Assembly: GCA_022841745.1 (NCBI GenBank)
Contig: JALHQW010000007.1
Location: forward strand, 1-64,000
Direction of reading: 5' to 3'
Length of the DNA stretch: 64,000 nucleotides
Source: Saprospiraceae bacterium
GTDB lineage: Bacteria > Bacteroidota > Bacteroidia > Chitinophagales > Saprospiraceae
Shown one piece after another: positions 8,055-18,392 of the stretch. The notes under the pieces are model-generated. The model searched no databases and was not told the DNA's origin. It saw only the letters and a program-made list of their open reading frames with translations. Position 1 is the first letter of the stretch. Every line of letters starts with the position of its first letter. Made by a program: the position numbers and the translations under genes.

Positions 8055-9224
8055 ATGAAAAAAGCTGCTGCACTACTCATGATGCCTGCTTGGCTATTGT
8101 TTGCCGTTCCGGCAAATGCAGGCACTGCCACCGACACCTTGGCCTTTGGACGGATTCTGGTTGACTTTCAAGTGGAATCAAACTTGGCCATACGATGGTA
8201 TGAAAAAAAGGCCACTGAACTGAAATTGCAGATGGAAGTCGTGAACCGAACTTTGAAGGCTAAGGCAGGCCGACAAAACGCACGGCGAACCCAGAAGGTG
8301 CTATTGGAAAAACTGCGGCTCATGGAACAACTCGACCTGCTGGAATCGCAGTCCGACATGACCCAGCTGAAAATCCGCTACCGTAAGGGGATTGACCTCA
8401 TCCGGGTGATTTACGAGAAGATATTGGGCCTCGACCACCATTTCACCGGGCTGCACACCTACCAGTACATCGGCAGCCTGTCGAACCCGCATACCTATCC
8501 CGAATTTGCCAAGGCCAAGGAGACCATCGAGCAGAACCAAAACCGCCGCTACGCCATGCGCTTGCCTGCCCTGTTGGATTCCAACCCGCTGGTTTCCGGC
8601 ACCTTCACCTTGGTCTCAATGCTCTTGGGCGAAAATGGCCAGAAGGCAAAGGAGGAGGAAGTGGACAAGATAGCCTGCATCCTCGATTTCACGGTGCGCA
8701 TGAATGGTGAACTGAACACCATCCGCAACGAGACCGAGTTTTTGAAGAACGCCAACCAACAACTCAAAGAAGACTGCCAGCGTCTTTTTGCAGAGTATGC
8801 AAAGGCGGCTGGGTATTTTGTCCCCCTGGAGGAGTGCCGAAAAAACGATGACTGGGAAACGCTGCTCGCAAAGCTGGAAGAAAAAATGGACGCCATCGAA
8901 AATGGCTTGGTCGGTGAGGATGGCCCTGTGATTTCACTAAGTCGGGAGTTGGTGAACATCGAGTTCGCTACGCAACGGGTGGCGGAGTTCATCGGGGGCT
9001 ACTCCAGTTTCATTGGCCAAGGCCAACAGTACTACCAAAAATTCGATGGCATCATGTCCGCCTATCAGCATGAGCAAACCTGCCGCTCCCAACTGCCACG
9101 CAGTTTTGATGACCTGAAGCAGGACATTAATTCGACCATTGACAAGTTTCAGAACACGTACGCCTTGCCCGAAATTCAAGGTTCAAGGCTGAAAGACCTG
9201 ATGTACGGCACGGTTTCCGATTGA
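8055..9224 (+). CDS. Exported coiled-coil protein, unknown function
   Basis: 389 residues with a clean signal peptide (MKKAAALLMMPAWLLFAVPANA, cleavage after NA). The mature part is mostly helical: a Lys/Arg/Glu-rich coiled coil at about 45-110 and another at about 215-290. Three Cys residues occur in the second half. I recognise no family. It precedes the giant T9SS gene by 105 bp on the same strand, and that gap holds a strong hairpin, so it could be an accessory of that surface protein; this is inference from position only. Confidence 0.65.
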   Translation: MKKAAALLMMPAWLLFAVPANAGTATDTLAFGRILVDFQVESNLAIRWYEKKATELKLQMEVVNRTLKAKAGRQNARRTQKVLLEKLRLMEQLDLLESQSDMTQLKIRYRKGIDLIRVIYEKILGLDHHFTGLHTYQYIGSLSNPHTYPEFAKAKETIEQNQNRRYAMRLPALLDSNPLVSGTFTLVSMLLGENGQKAKEEEVDKIACILDFTVRMNGELNTIRNETEFLKNANQQLKEDCQRLFAEYAKAAGYFVPLEECRKNDDWETLLAKLEEKMDAIENGLVGEDGPVISLSRELVNIEFATQRVAEFIGGYSSFIGQGQQYYQKFDGIMSAYQHEQTCRSQLPRSFDDLKQDINSTIDKFQNTYALPEIQGSRLKDLMYGTVSD

Positions 9225-9285
9225 GCGTTTTGATAAAAAAATGGCAAAATGGAAGTTTGATGTTTCTAAGGAAACATTAGTGCTT

Positions 9286-9322
9286 AGGTTTGGTGGTGAA
9301 AAGAGTAATCACCACCAAACCT
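9286..9322 (+). promoter_or_regulatory. 14-bp perfect hairpin abutting a start codon
   Basis: AGGTTTGGTGGTGA (9286-9299) pairs perfectly with TCACCACCAAACCT (9309-9322) around a 9-nt loop. It ends 7 nt before the ATG at 9330, so in RNA it would cover or sit directly beside the ribosome landing site; as DNA it could be an operator. There is no T run, which argues against an ordinary terminator. Confidence 0.7.
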
Positions 9323-9329
9323 CCCTTTT

Positions 9330-12300
9330 ATGAAAAAACGCTTTACTTCCGCACTAGTAGCTGCTTCATTTTTTTTGATTGCGCTTGATGCCGCTTCGCA
9401 ATGCAACACTACTCCCTGTCCTTTTCCGCAACCTGCTTTTGATGCTACTGAGGCTTGCATACTACCCAATGAACATGCCCTGAGCTGCTACCACGGGTCA
9501 ACAGAAGCCTCTACTCCCTACACCGTTCCACCCTTCTGGTGTACCACGGTGGAAAACAACCAATGGTTTGCCTTTACAGCAAGTCAACCAAATGTTTCAT
9601 TTGATTTCTCGGTGGGGCAGTGCGATTGGGGGGGAGCTTTGCAGGCTGCTTTGCTTTCGACTTGGGATTGTGTCAATTTCAACTTTGTTTCAGACTGTTT
9701 CGGGAGTATCCTATCCGGCTCTTCGATTACGATTCAAAATAATGTGCCACTGATTCCGGGCGAGGTTTATTATTTGATGATTGATGGCTCGGCAGGCGCA
9801 AAATGCGATTTCAGCATCAATGACCTATCGGCCTTAATAAACGGCCCAACACAGCTCTGCCTGCCTTCTATGCCGGTCACCTATTACAATGGCTCGGCTT
9901 CAAACTGGTCTATCGTTCCACCAACAGCAGGCACTATTTTGAACCAGATGCCAGACAATTTTGCCATCATAGAATGGTTGCAACCTGGCTTTGCGCAAAT
10001 CTGTGCAAAGAGTGCCACCTGCCTTGCAAGCCCACAATATTGTATGGATGTTCAAATCGGGCAAACGTACACTGATACAATTACGCAATACCTCTGCGCT
10101 GGTGGCACCGTGCAATGTGGCACACTTACCATTGATAACCCGGGCTTTTACACGAGTTATGAACCCACTTACCTAAGTTGCGACAGCATCCTCTATTGCG
10201 AAGTGTTACAAATACCGCCCATCCAGACCAACCTCGGACTTATCACCTTGCCTTGCGAAGGCTATTATCTATCCTGTGGTGACTCCATCACTGAACTTGG
10301 CTTTTTTGAAACCTACTGCCAAAACTGGCAAGGCTGCGACAGTGTCGTTTCATTCATATTACAGGAGGGCGATGTACTCGCCAATGCAGGCCAAAATGCA
10401 CTGCTGCCTTGCCAAGGTGGCACCGTCCAGCTAAGTGGCTCGGCCTCCTCGCAGGGTGCCAATTTCACCTACCTATGGACGACTACCAACGGCAATATCG
10501 TAAGCGGTGCAACGATGCCATCAGCCATTGTTGATCAAGAGGGAACCTACTGCCTGACCGTTACGAACCTAACATCTGGCTGCTTAATGTCGGATTGCAT
10601 TGTGGTTTACAACCAAATTTCCTTGAATGTAAACGGCCCCGACCTATTCTGCCCTGGCCAAGGCAACAACCTCACGTATCAAGTTCAGGCCACATCGAGC
10701 ACCGCTGCCACCTTGTTCTTCCAAGCTGGCAACGCACCCTTGCAAACGGCTACTATCGCAGCAGGTGCAACCAATACCAGTTTCATCGCAAATCTGGACA
10801 CCACGACAATCACAAAAGTTTGGGGAGTTGACAACAGCAACTGTACCCCTGATACCACTACCTTCTTGGTAAATGAAAACAGCGCCCGTATAGAATTCGA
10901 GCTGACGCAAACGAGTTGCAACCAGGGTCAACTGGAGGCCTCGCTGGTCGGCAATTTCCAGAATACAGCAGTGTCCCTTAATTGGGGGAGCGGCTCCTCT
11001 TCAGCGCCCGTCATCAACGTCTCACAAAACGGGATTAAGACCGTTACCATTCAGGACAATTACAACTGCTTTTGGACAGCGAGCTACGATGTCGTGTTTG
11101 ACCATACAGGCGTATGTGCCTACCTCCAAGGCACAGTGCGCAACGACCTTTCAACCAACTGTGCGCTTAGCACCGACGATTTGCCCTTAGAAGGCTGGAT
11201 AGTGGAGGCAATAGGTACAGCAGGCGCCTTTTTCGGCACGACGGACAGTGATGGCCAATATTGGATACCAGTACCGCCAGGCAGTTACACGCTGACAGTC
11301 CTATTGCCTTCCGGCAATGGTTTTGCTGCCTGCGGCAATGATTTTCCTGCAACGGTCGGCAGTGTAGGAGCGAATTTCACGCAGGACTTTTTAGTGTTCC
11401 AAATCGCTGATTGCCCCTACATGACCGTGGACATTGCCAACAACTTGCTCCGACGGTGCTTCAACAATACGTATTCCGTGCATTACTGCAACGAAGGCTC
11501 GGCCATCGCCGAAGACGCCTATGTGGTCGTGACGCTTGACCAATACTTGACCTTTAACTCATCACCGCTGCCCAGCATCGCCCTCGGCAACAACACCTAC
11601 CAGTTCAACCTTAGCGACCTGCAGCCTGGCCAGTGCGGCAATTTCCTCATCAATGTTTACCTGACCTGCAATGTGCCACTTGGTCAAGTACATTGTGCTT
11701 CTGCCACGATTTATCCACAAACGCTCTGCCCCGGCTACGGACCCAATGATTTCACGGACGAAACCTGCCGCCCCAATATTGGCAGCTACGACCCCAACGT
11801 AAAATCAGCAGAGCCGCGGGGCACTGGCAACGAACATTACTTGGCAGCAGGCACAGAACTCGATTACCTGATTCGGTTCCAGAACACTGGGACCGACACC
11901 GCTTTCAACGTCATAGTGCGGGACACACTCATGGACAAGTTCGACTTTGCAAGCCTGCGCCCAGGGGCAAGCAGCCATCCGTACTCGATGGAGTTTTATG
12001 GCCAGCGGGTGCTCAAATTCACCTTCGACGACATCAATTTGCCACCCGTAGGCACGAACGAGGAAGGTTCCATCGGCTTCCTGCAGTTCAAGGTGAAACT
12101 GCGGGATGACCTGCCCCAACTCGACAGGATTGAAAACCAGGCCTCCATCTATTTCGACTACAACGAGCCAGTGGCCACCAATGCCTATTTCCACACTATC
12201 CGACCCGATGCGGTGTACACCAATCTCAATGGATCATTCTGCGAAGGCGAAAGCTACACTTACAATGGGCTTTCATTTACCGAGGCTGGTGAGGCCACGT

Positions 12301-13562
12301 TCATATTCACCTCATCAACTGGCGCCGATAGCATTGTTAACTTGATTGTGACGGAATATCCAAATGCGGAAACCAATATAGCGGAAGAAATTTGCCAAGG
12401 CGAGTCCATCGTTTTCAATGGGGAAGTACTGACCGAAACAGGCGATGTAAAACTAGTGCTCCAAACCGTGCATGGCTGCGATAGCCTCGTCAACTTCTCA
12501 TTGGATGTTTGGCCGGTCTATGACCTCTACCCTACCGTGCAGATTTGCAACGGCACCAGTTATGCTTTCAATGGGCAAACCCTTTCGCAGGCCGGCACCT
12601 ACATCGCTGAAATGGTTTCCACGCATGGTTGCGACAGTACCGTCACCATGCAGTTGGAACTCGTGGACAGTTTCGACATTCAGCTAAACGAATCCATTTG
12701 CGAGGGAGAAGCCTATCTATTTGATGGTCAGTCGCTTACACAGCCAGGCGCTTATGTTGCGGAGTATGAAACAGCAGCAGGTTGCGACAGCACAGTGGCG
12801 CTGAATCTTTCTGTTTGGCCTAATTTCTTGCATACGATTAACATCTTTATTTGCGAAGGCAATGCCTTCGATTGGGAAGGCCAGGCTATCACCGAAGCTG
12901 GCATTTACGCCGATACCTTGCAAACGGTACATGGTTGCGACAGCATCATCATCCTCGTTGTTGAGGCACTGCCAAATTCTGAAACAACCATCAATGAGAC
13001 CATTTGCCAAGGCGGCACCTACCTATTCGAGGGGCAGCATTATGATATTGCTGGCACTTATACTGCCCTATTAATAAACAGCTATGGCTGCGATAGCCTG
13101 ATTACGCTCAACCTTTCGGTTAACCCTGCCCCAGTGGTTTATGATACTTTGTCGGTGGTGCAAGGCACGGTTCACAACGGTATAACCCTGCTTTCCGATA
13201 CGACCATTACAGAGGTACAAACGGATGATTTTGGGTGCGAGACCATCATTACAACCCATTTCATCGTGTTGCCCAATGCCACACAAGATGTACTGCAAGG
13301 AAGCAGTTTCGAGGTATTCCCGAACCCGGCCAGCGGGCAGTTCTTTGTCAGGTTTGATTTGATGCAGCAAAGCAATATCAGGTTGGAAGTGCTCGATGTG
13401 CTGGGAAGGGTCTTGTTCGCCAATTCAGCCGCCAATGAATTTCCAACAGGCAAACACCAATTGGCCATCCATGCAAAAGATTGGCCGAGCGGGGTTTATT
13501 TTGTCCGGCTGGGCGTTGGGGAAGCGGTTTTTGCGAAGAAAATAGTAGTGGAAAGGCTATGA
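9330..13562 (+). CDS. Giant T9SS surface protein with repeated Cys motifs
   Basis: 1410 residues with a signal peptide (FLIALDAASQ) and a type A sorting domain at the end (FEVFPNPASGQFFVRFD, later PSGVYFVRL and KKIVVERL). The N-terminal half has Ig-like and PKD-like strands and many Cys. Residues around 820-950 (DPNVKSAEPRG, LIRFQNTGTDTAFNVIVRDT, IYFDYNEPVATNAY) match the conserved DUF7619-type block of such proteins. Then come six copies, plus one decayed, of a unit of about 49 residues with the signatures ICxGxxYxFxG and HGCDS. It is most likely exported across the outer membrane and anchored at the surface, for adhesion or gliding. Its stop overlaps the convergent serine hydrolase gene by 6 nt. 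Confidence 0.85.
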   Translation: MKKRFTSALVAASFFLIALDAASQCNTTPCPFPQPAFDATEACILPNEHALSCYHGSTEASTPYTVPPFWCTTVENNQWFAFTASQPNVSFDFSVGQCDWGGALQAALLSTWDCVNFNFVSDCFGSILSGSSITIQNNVPLIPGEVYYLMIDGSAGAKCDFSINDLSALINGPTQLCLPSMPVTYYNGSASNWSIVPPTAGTILNQMPDNFAIIEWLQPGFAQICAKSATCLASPQYCMDVQIGQTYTDTITQYLCAGGTVQCGTLTIDNPGFYTSYEPTYLSCDSILYCEVLQIPPIQTNLGLITLPCEGYYLSCGDSITELGFFETYCQNWQGCDSVVSFILQEGDVLANAGQNALLPCQGGTVQLSGSASSQGANFTYLWTTTNGNIVSGATMPSAIVDQEGTYCLTVTNLTSGCLMSDCIVVYNQISLNVNGPDLFCPGQGNNLTYQVQATSSTAATLFFQAGNAPLQTATIAAGATNTSFIANLDTTTITKVWGVDNSNCTPDTTTFLVNENSARIEFELTQTSCNQGQLEASLVGNFQNTAVSLNWGSGSSSAPVINVSQNGIKTVTIQDNYNCFWTASYDVVFDHTGVCAYLQGTVRNDLSTNCALSTDDLPLEGWIVEAIGTAGAFFGTTDSDGQYWIPVPPGSYTLTVLLPSGNGFAACGNDFPATVGSVGANFTQDFLVFQIADCPYMTVDIANNLLRRCFNNTYSVHYCNEGSAIAEDAYVVVTLDQYLTFNSSPLPSIALGNNTYQFNLSDLQPGQCGNFLINVYLTCNVPLGQVHCASATIYPQTLCPGYGPNDFTDETCRPNIGSYDPNVKSAEPRGTGNEHYLAAGTELDYLIRFQNTGTDTAFNVIVRDTLMDKFDFASLRPGASSHPYSMEFYGQRVLKFTFDDINLPPVGTNEEGSIGFLQFKVKLRDDLPQLDRIENQASIYFDYNEPVATNAYFHTIRPDAVYTNLNGSFCEGESYTYNGLSFTEAGEATFIFTSSTGADSIVNLIVTEYPNAETNIAEEICQGESIVFNGEVLTETGDVKLVLQTVHGCDSLVNFSLDVWPVYDLYPTVQICNGTSYAFNGQTLSQAGTYIAEMVSTHGCDSTVTMQLELVDSFDIQLNESICEGEAYLFDGQSLTQPGAYVAEYETAAGCDSTVALNLSVWPNFLHTINIFICEGNAFDWEGQAITEAGIYADTLQTVHGCDSIIILVVEALPNSETTINETICQGGTYLFEGQHYDIAGTYTALLINSYGCDSLITLNLSVNPAPVVYDTLSVVQGTVHNGITLLSDTTITEVQTDDFGCETIITTHFIVLPNATQDVLQGSSFEVFPNPASGQFFVRFDLMQQSNIRLEVLDVLGRVLFANSAANEFPTGKHQLAIHAKDWPSGVYFVRLGVGEAVFAKKIVVERL

Positions 13563-14774
13563 TTGTGGGGGCTGTTTCATCAATTCCCGGACCGTCCGCC
13601 ACCGCCGGAAGAAGGTGGAAATGCACTGGCCGCCCATTTGCGAAGGTGCGTTGAAAAGCACGCAAATACCAATATCGTCGCTGGGTATAAAAGCGATTTC
13701 GCTGAGGTAATTGTTCACGAAGCCGGCGTGATACACCATCGTATCGCCCCAGTGGTGCAGTATGCGCCAGCCCTTGCCGTAATAGGCAGAGTCACGGTCA
13801 ATGAAGCCCCGCAACACAGGCCGCTCCCGCCCGGATGTGATATGTGGTGTGAAAACATCCCGCAGGACACTCGGCGGCACCACTTCTGGTTTATGCCCAA
13901 GCATTGCCTTTAACCATTCTGCCATGTCGCTGATGCTGGCATTCACACCGCCAGCCGCCACATAATTGTAATAGCGGTGCGTGATGGAATCAGGCGCCCA
14001 GCCCACGCCCCTGAACCGATGGGGCGATGCGTGGTTGGGACTGTTCACGATGGCATCATAGGTGGCGGAGGCGTTGTGCATCTGCAAAGGCTCGAAAAGT
14101 TCTGATGCAAGCAATTCGCTAAAGGACTTCCCCCCAGCGGCTTGCTCGATAACTGGCTCGATGAGGCTGTACGCAGCGTTTTGATAGCTGAAATATTCGC
14201 CCTCCTTACCCGCCAATCTTGCTAAGGCGAATTGGGAGAGGATATAATCATTGCTGAACCCTTGTTCAATCAAATTGGAAAAAGCATGGTAAGGCAATCC
14301 CGTGGTCTGTGTCACGATGTTCTTGACCTCCATGCGCTCGGCTTGGGCAGGGTCAACCAGGTTAAATTCGGGGACGTACTGCTGAACCTTGTCGTACCAA
14401 CGCAATTTGTTCTCGTCTTCCAATTTTGCCGCCAACACACTCGCAAATCCCTTCGACAACGAGCCAATCCGAAACACGGTGTTTTCGTCAATGGCCAACT
14501 GGCTGCCCTCCTCCCTCACACCATAGCCCTTGATGAAAACCACCTCACCATCCTTGACGACCACCACGGCAGCACCGGGCGTCATAGTCAGTATCATGGA
14601 ATCCTCGAAAAAACGGTTGTATTCCTTTAGCATGGCCTCGAAGGCAGGATCGAGTTGGGAAACTGTGGGGCGCAGGCTCGCTCCCATTTTTATGGGCTTG
14701 TCGCCACCATCGGTGCAGGCTGCAATTAACCAAATTACCAATAAAGGAAGTGTGAAACGTCGGATGTCTAACAT
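13557..14774 (-). CDS. Serine hydrolase, class C beta-lactamase/PBP4-like lipoprotein
   Basis: About 405 residues. A lipoprotein signal ends in LIAAC (C20), then comes a beta-lactamase-fold domain with the nucleophile motif S105-L-S-K108 (RIGSLSKGF), a Y197-x-N199 motif (YQNAAY) and a late HAG motif (YHAGFVNNY). Such enzymes act as D,D-peptidases, esterases or beta-lactamases in the periplasm; the substrate cannot be told. I chose ATG 14774 because upstream codons in the same frame translate the intergenic heptamer repeats. A TACCTTTG box ends 6 nt before this ATG, so the mRNA may have almost no leader. Confidence 0.85.
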   Translation of the reverse strand: MLDIRRFTLPLLVIWLIAACTDGGDKPIKMGASLRPTVSQLDPAFEAMLKEYNRFFEDSMILTMTPGAAVVVVKDGEVVFIKGYGVREEGSQLAIDENTVFRIGSLSKGFASVLAAKLEDENKLRWYDKVQQYVPEFNLVDPAQAERMEVKNIVTQTTGLPYHAFSNLIEQGFSNDYILSQFALARLAGKEGEYFSYQNAAYSLIEPVIEQAAGGKSFSELLASELFEPLQMHNASATYDAIVNSPNHASPHRFRGVGWAPDSITHRYYNYVAAGGVNASISDMAEWLKAMLGHKPEVVPPSVLRDVFTPHITSGRERPVLRGFIDRDSAYYGKGWRILHHWGDTMVYHAGFVNNYLSEIAFIPSDDIGICVLFNAPSQMGGQCISTFFRRWRTVRELMKQPPQS

Positions 14775-14779
14775 GCGGA

Positions 14780-14787
14780 CAAAGGTA
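14780..14787 (-). promoter_or_regulatory. -7 box (TACCTTTG) of the serine hydrolase
   Basis: On the minus strand TACCTTTG ends 5 bp before the ATG at 14774, which suggests a very short leader. The heptamer array begins about 14 bp further upstream, in the region where the -33 box would lie. Confidence 0.45.
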
Positions 14788-14800
14788 ATAAAACGGACAA

Positions 14801-14843
14801 CGATGGACGGTGGACGATAGACGGTGGACAGTGGACGGTGGAC
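14801..14843 (+). repeat. Heptamer array (CGGTGGA)n
   Basis: About six degenerate 7-bp units (CGGTGGA with CGATGGA, CGATAGA and CAGTGGA variants) lie just upstream of the serine hydrolase promoter. The inverted partner is at 14945-14993. Confidence 0.85.
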
Positions 14844-14944
14844 TGTTTCCATGCCCCTTTTTGTCTTCCCCTTAGGGAACTGCCACGCCACGAGGGTAAA
14901 AGGTGAACAAGTTGCGCTTAAGAGTTAGTGATAGAAAATGAGCT

Positions 14945-14993
14945 TCCACCGTCCATCGTCCACCGTCCACCGTCCACCGTCCACCGTCTATCG
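14945..14993 (-). repeat. Heptamer array, inverted partner
   Basis: About seven units of TCCACCG (variants TCCATCG and TCTATCG), the reverse complement of the array at 14801-14843. It ends inside the last codons and stop of the glycosyltransferase gene (stop at 14988). With its partner it could form a long stem around about 100 bp. Confidence 0.85.
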
Positions 14994-16586
14994 TTTTAAA
15001 ACGAAAACACTATCAACGCCAGGAGGCAGCCAACGGGTGTATGGGAAGCTGGACATTTTTTTGTAGCCATCCATATTGCCGAAGGTCACTACGTATTCGT
15101 CATCCACGACCCACCAGTCGCTTTTGGGGCCGTTCTGTTCTTTTTGCTGTGTGGGGCGGTACCAACCATTGAACTCGAAGCCGCCGTCAATGCGGTCGGG
15201 GGTGATGTTTTTTTCTTTGGTCAAAAAATCGAGAGCCTGCCAGCGGGCACGGTTCCAAGCCAAGTAGTCGTGGGTGGCAGTGATGGAGAAAATGGCCATC
15301 AGCAACAGGGCAGCAGTGGCAGCCCACCTTGTTTTTGGACTGGGATTTTGTTGCCCTTCGGGCAATAGCAAGGGCAGCAAGAACGGCAACAGCACGATGA
15401 AATAGCGGTCGAAGCAATGCACGTCGAGCATCAAAAAGCCGCCGTAAAGCAAGGCGCAAGTGCTGGAGAAAATGGCGATGGATCGGTTCGCCCCGCCATT
15501 GATCAAACGTTGTTTCGCATTTTTCATCAAAAGGAAGACAGCTGCCATTGCACCGCACAACCCAATAAAAATCAATATGTTGACAACCCATTTGGGAGCT
15601 ACCGGCTGCATGTTGATAAAAAAGTAGCCATCCTTTAGGAGCTTGGGGCCAAGGCCGAGGTTGTAGAGTATATTGGCCCACGGCAGGCGGGGCCAAGCCA
15701 GTACGCCCATTGCGGCAGCAGCCAATACGCCAAGCAAGGCTGGCCAGTTATTCTTAACAGAAAACCCGTTGCGGAGCGATGGAAAAAACAAAACTGCGAA
15801 GGGCAACAAGAACCCACCAAGATAAACGCTGATAACACCCAACCGCAGGGGGATTTGTGACCAGAAGCCTTTGCCCATTTGCCTCAGCAACCGCTGAAAA
15901 CTGCCGTAACCTTCTGGCAGCCCTTGCGAAGCAGCGAGCCAGTTTGAATACCAAGCAAACATCGCCACGATGACGGCAAGTGGCCCAAATGCAGTGAGCA
16001 AGTATTTTGGCCGCAAACCATACCTACATAAATAGGCAACTGCAAATGCCACGGGCAACAACAAGCCCAACTGTCGCACGAAGACCGACACCATTGCGAA
16101 GCAACTGCCCAGCAGCATCCATTTCAAATCTTCCTCTTTGAAAAAACGGACGTAGAACAAGACCGAAAGCAGACTGAAGGCAAAATAAGGAACGTCGGTC
16201 ATGTAGGTAAACGAGAGCGAAAAAAACAGGGGGTTGAAGGCGAGCATAGCCGCCAGCAGGAACGCCACCTGCCTGCCCTGCCCAAGATCCCTAACCAATT
16301 GATAACCAGCGATTACGCTCACCCAGCCAAGCACGAGCGTGGAGTATCGAAGCACCGTGAAAGAGAACCCGAACAGTTTGCAGAAGGCAGTGCCCCACAG
16401 CACTTGCGCCAGCAGGGTCATGGAAAGCCAAGGGTCATATCGAAGGATGCCCGCTTCGCTGAGGTTCATGGTGGAGCGGGCATAGGAGAAGTCGTCGTTG
16501 AGCGGGAAATCGCCAATGGGATTGACGAAAAGGATGGCGAGCAGCCAACTGGCTGTCAGCAATCCGATATATGACCAGTCTTTCAT
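14988..16586 (-). CDS. GT-C (GT39-like) membrane glycosyltransferase
   Basis: 532 residues with about ten or more membrane helices. The first periplasmic loop carries an acidic pair (FPLNDDFSYARS) at the place where ArnT/PMT-type enzymes hold their catalytic Asp. Known relatives transfer sugars from polyprenyl-phosphate donors to lipids or proteins on the outer face of the inner membrane. The C-terminal soluble part (residues about 440-532) is short. Neither acceptor nor donor can be read from the neighbours. The next gene upstream (SLC45-like carrier) is 46 bp away on the same strand, so they may be cotranscribed. Confidence 0.75.
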   Translation of the reverse strand: MKDWSYIGLLTASWLLAILFVNPIGDFPLNDDFSYARSTMNLSEAGILRYDPWLSMTLLAQVLWGTAFCKLFGFSFTVLRYSTLVLGWVSVIAGYQLVRDLGQGRQVAFLLAAMLAFNPLFFSLSFTYMTDVPYFAFSLLSVLFYVRFFKEEDLKWMLLGSCFAMVSVFVRQLGLLLPVAFAVAYLCRYGLRPKYLLTAFGPLAVIVAMFAWYSNWLAASQGLPEGYGSFQRLLRQMGKGFWSQIPLRLGVISVYLGGFLLPFAVLFFPSLRNGFSVKNNWPALLGVLAAAAMGVLAWPRLPWANILYNLGLGPKLLKDGYFFINMQPVAPKWVVNILIFIGLCGAMAAVFLLMKNAKQRLINGGANRSIAIFSSTCALLYGGFLMLDVHCFDRYFIVLLPFLLPLLLPEGQQNPSPKTRWAATAALLLMAIFSITATHDYLAWNRARWQALDFLTKEKNITPDRIDGGFEFNGWYRPTQQKEQNGPKSDWWVVDDEYVVTFGNMDGYKKMSSFPYTRWLPPGVDSVFVLKR

Positions 16587-16632
16587 CCCAATTTACTTGC
16601 GTGAATCTTCGATTTCCCAATTTCTCAATTTC

Positions 16633-17973
16633 CTAATGCCCACCTCCTTGCATGGTCACCTCACCGCCCAGGTTCCGTTTTTCCTGAATCCGCAGGGTCA
16701 TTACAGCGGCAATGAGCAACAGCACCCCGGCAAAGGTGACCGCATTTCGGGGGTCGTTGCCAAGGAAATGCTCCAAGATATAGCCAAAGGTCAGTGTCTG
16801 AATCAGCATGGGCACTACAATCATCATGTTGATGATGCCCATGTAAACGCCGTATCGTTCCTTGGGAATACCGCCCACGACCATCAGGTAAGGGATGCCC
16901 ATCATGCTCGCCCAGCCGATACCGAAGCCTGAAATAGCCACGAAAAGCAAGTATTTGTTGCCGATATGAGGGAATGCAAGGAACCCAATGCCAGCCAGTA
17001 CGAGGCAGAAGAAATGGACGTGCTTCGCAAAATACTTTCTGGCCAACCAAGCCAGGAAGAACGCCGTCAGGAAGGTGACAATATTGTACCAGCCGTTCAC
17101 GAGGCCCGTCCAACTGACGGCTTCTTCGTACAGCTTTGGGTCGCTCTGGGGGGTGGCGTTCCAGACCGACAAGGCCACGCTTTTCGATGAATTCTGCCAG
17201 TAGCAAAACAGCGCATACCATTGAAAAAGATAGACCAAGGCCAATTGCCACATCACCTTCGGCATGGCACGGATAGCGGCGGGCACTTCCTTGAACGGAA
17301 GCAAGAGGCCAAACGGCTCCTTGCGCAATTCCTTTAGTTCTTCCTCAGTTGGCGGTATTTCAGGGGTTGCCTTCATGCTCCACCAAACCGTAGCGATGGA
17401 GCAAACCGCACCGAGGAAAAATGAACCATATACCCAAGTTGGTAGTGAGCCGGTCCTGCCCACCAACAAGAGCGGAAAGATGAAAAGAGAGACGTTGGCG
17501 AGGGTCTGGCCCAAGCCCGTGAAGAAACTTTGAGCTTGAAACCCCAACCCTTTTTGCTCGTCCACCAGCTTGTCGGCGATAAAGGCACGGTAAGGCTCCA
17601 TGGCCGTGTTGTTGCCTGCATCCAAAATCCAAAGAAGGCCTGCGGCCATCCACAATGTACTGCTGAACGGGAAAAGGAATAGGCAAATACTGCACATGAT
17701 GGCACCAACCAAGAAATAAGGCTTGCGCCGTCCCCATTTTGGGCTCCAGGTCTTGTCGCTGAGTGCTCCAATGATGGGCTGCACCAACAGACCAGTCATA
17801 GGGCCAGCGAGGTTGAGGATGGGGATTTCATCGGGTGAGGCACCAAGCATGTCGTAAATGGGTGTAACGGCACTTTGTTGGAGGCCGAAACTGTACTGGA
17901 TTCCGAAGAACCCAACGTTCATGTTGATGATTTGCGAAAAGCTGAGCGGTACTTTTTTGATTCGGTCAAGCAT
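16633..17973 (-). CDS. SLC45/GPH-like MFS sugar transporter
   Basis: 446 residues from ATG 17973 ([19 protein letters not shown]), with 12 predicted membrane helices. Family marks include the [18 protein letters not shown] loop after helix 2-3, which is the GRRRPF-type motif of the sucrose/maltose SLC45-GPH group, and [15 protein letters not shown] near helix 10. Relatives move disaccharides with protons or Na+ across the inner membrane. It is about 2 kb from the HTCS gene of the fructan locus and could import sucrose or short fructans, but it is on the other strand and separated by unrelated genes. I rejected the upstream start at 18048 because it adds an atypical polar tail. Confidence 0.8.
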   Translation of the reverse strand: MLDRIKKVPLSFSQIINMNVGFFGIQYSFGLQQSAVTPIYDMLGASPDEIPILNLAGPMTGLLVQPIIGALSDKTWSPKWGRRKPYFLVGAIMCSICLFLFPFSSTLWMAAGLLWILDAGNNTAMEPYRAFIADKLVDEQKGLGFQAQSFFTGLGQTLANVSLFIFPLLLVGRTGSLPTWVYGSFFLGAVCSIATVWWSMKATPEIPPTEEELKELRKEPFGLLLPFKEVPAAIRAMPKVMWQLALVYLFQWYALFCYWQNSSKSVALSVWNATPQSDPKLYEEAVSWTGLVNGWYNIVTFLTAFFLAWLARKYFAKHVHFFCLVLAGIGFLAFPHIGNKYLLFVAISGFGIGWASMMGIPYLMVVGGIPKERYGVYMGIINMMIVVPMLIQTLTFGYILEHFLGNDPRNAVTFAGVLLLIAAVMTLRIQEKRNLGGEVTMQGGGH

Positions 17974-18350
17974 AGGTGTTGGTTTTGTATTGGCCGCCAA
18001 AATAGTCCAAAATTTGATGTATTCGATTGTTTCCAAATTTCTACCCAATGCATGGGTGTATCACCCTTAAAATTGGGTGTTTCAAGGTTAGTCTTAAAAT
18101 TTTCTTAAAAAAATTAGGAAGTTATTGTCAAAAGAACGTTTATTTGCTCCACAGAATAAAGAATCTGAGGAATGGCTTTGGAAGCGGAATGATTCTTCAA
18201 AATCCAGCAAAATACTTTGTTTTTATTTCGAGATTGACCTAGCATGTTTTTCAGTCTCAGGGTTAAATGGTTTAAGAATAAATGGTAGTACAATCTTTTT
18301 TACTGTGGGGGCCACTCTGGCCTTCATAATAACAGTCGGGTGATTTCTTA

Positions 18351-18387
18351 CAAGAGCGAGGCACGATGTGTCGTCGCTCTTTTTTAT
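18351..18387 (+). terminator. Rho-independent terminator-like hairpin
   Basis: AAGAGCGA and TCGCTCTT form the stem and are followed by a T-rich run. No confident gene ends just upstream on this strand, so it marks the end of a small or noncoding transcript. Confidence 0.6.
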
Positions 18388-18392
18388 TCTTC

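Noticed and set aside
14775-14891. An extended N-terminus of the serine hydrolase
   Set aside because: It translates the CGGTGGA array; the lipoprotein signal begins at ATG 14774.
14801-14993. CRISPR array
   Set aside because: Units are 7 bp with no spacers of constant length, and no cas gene is in the window.
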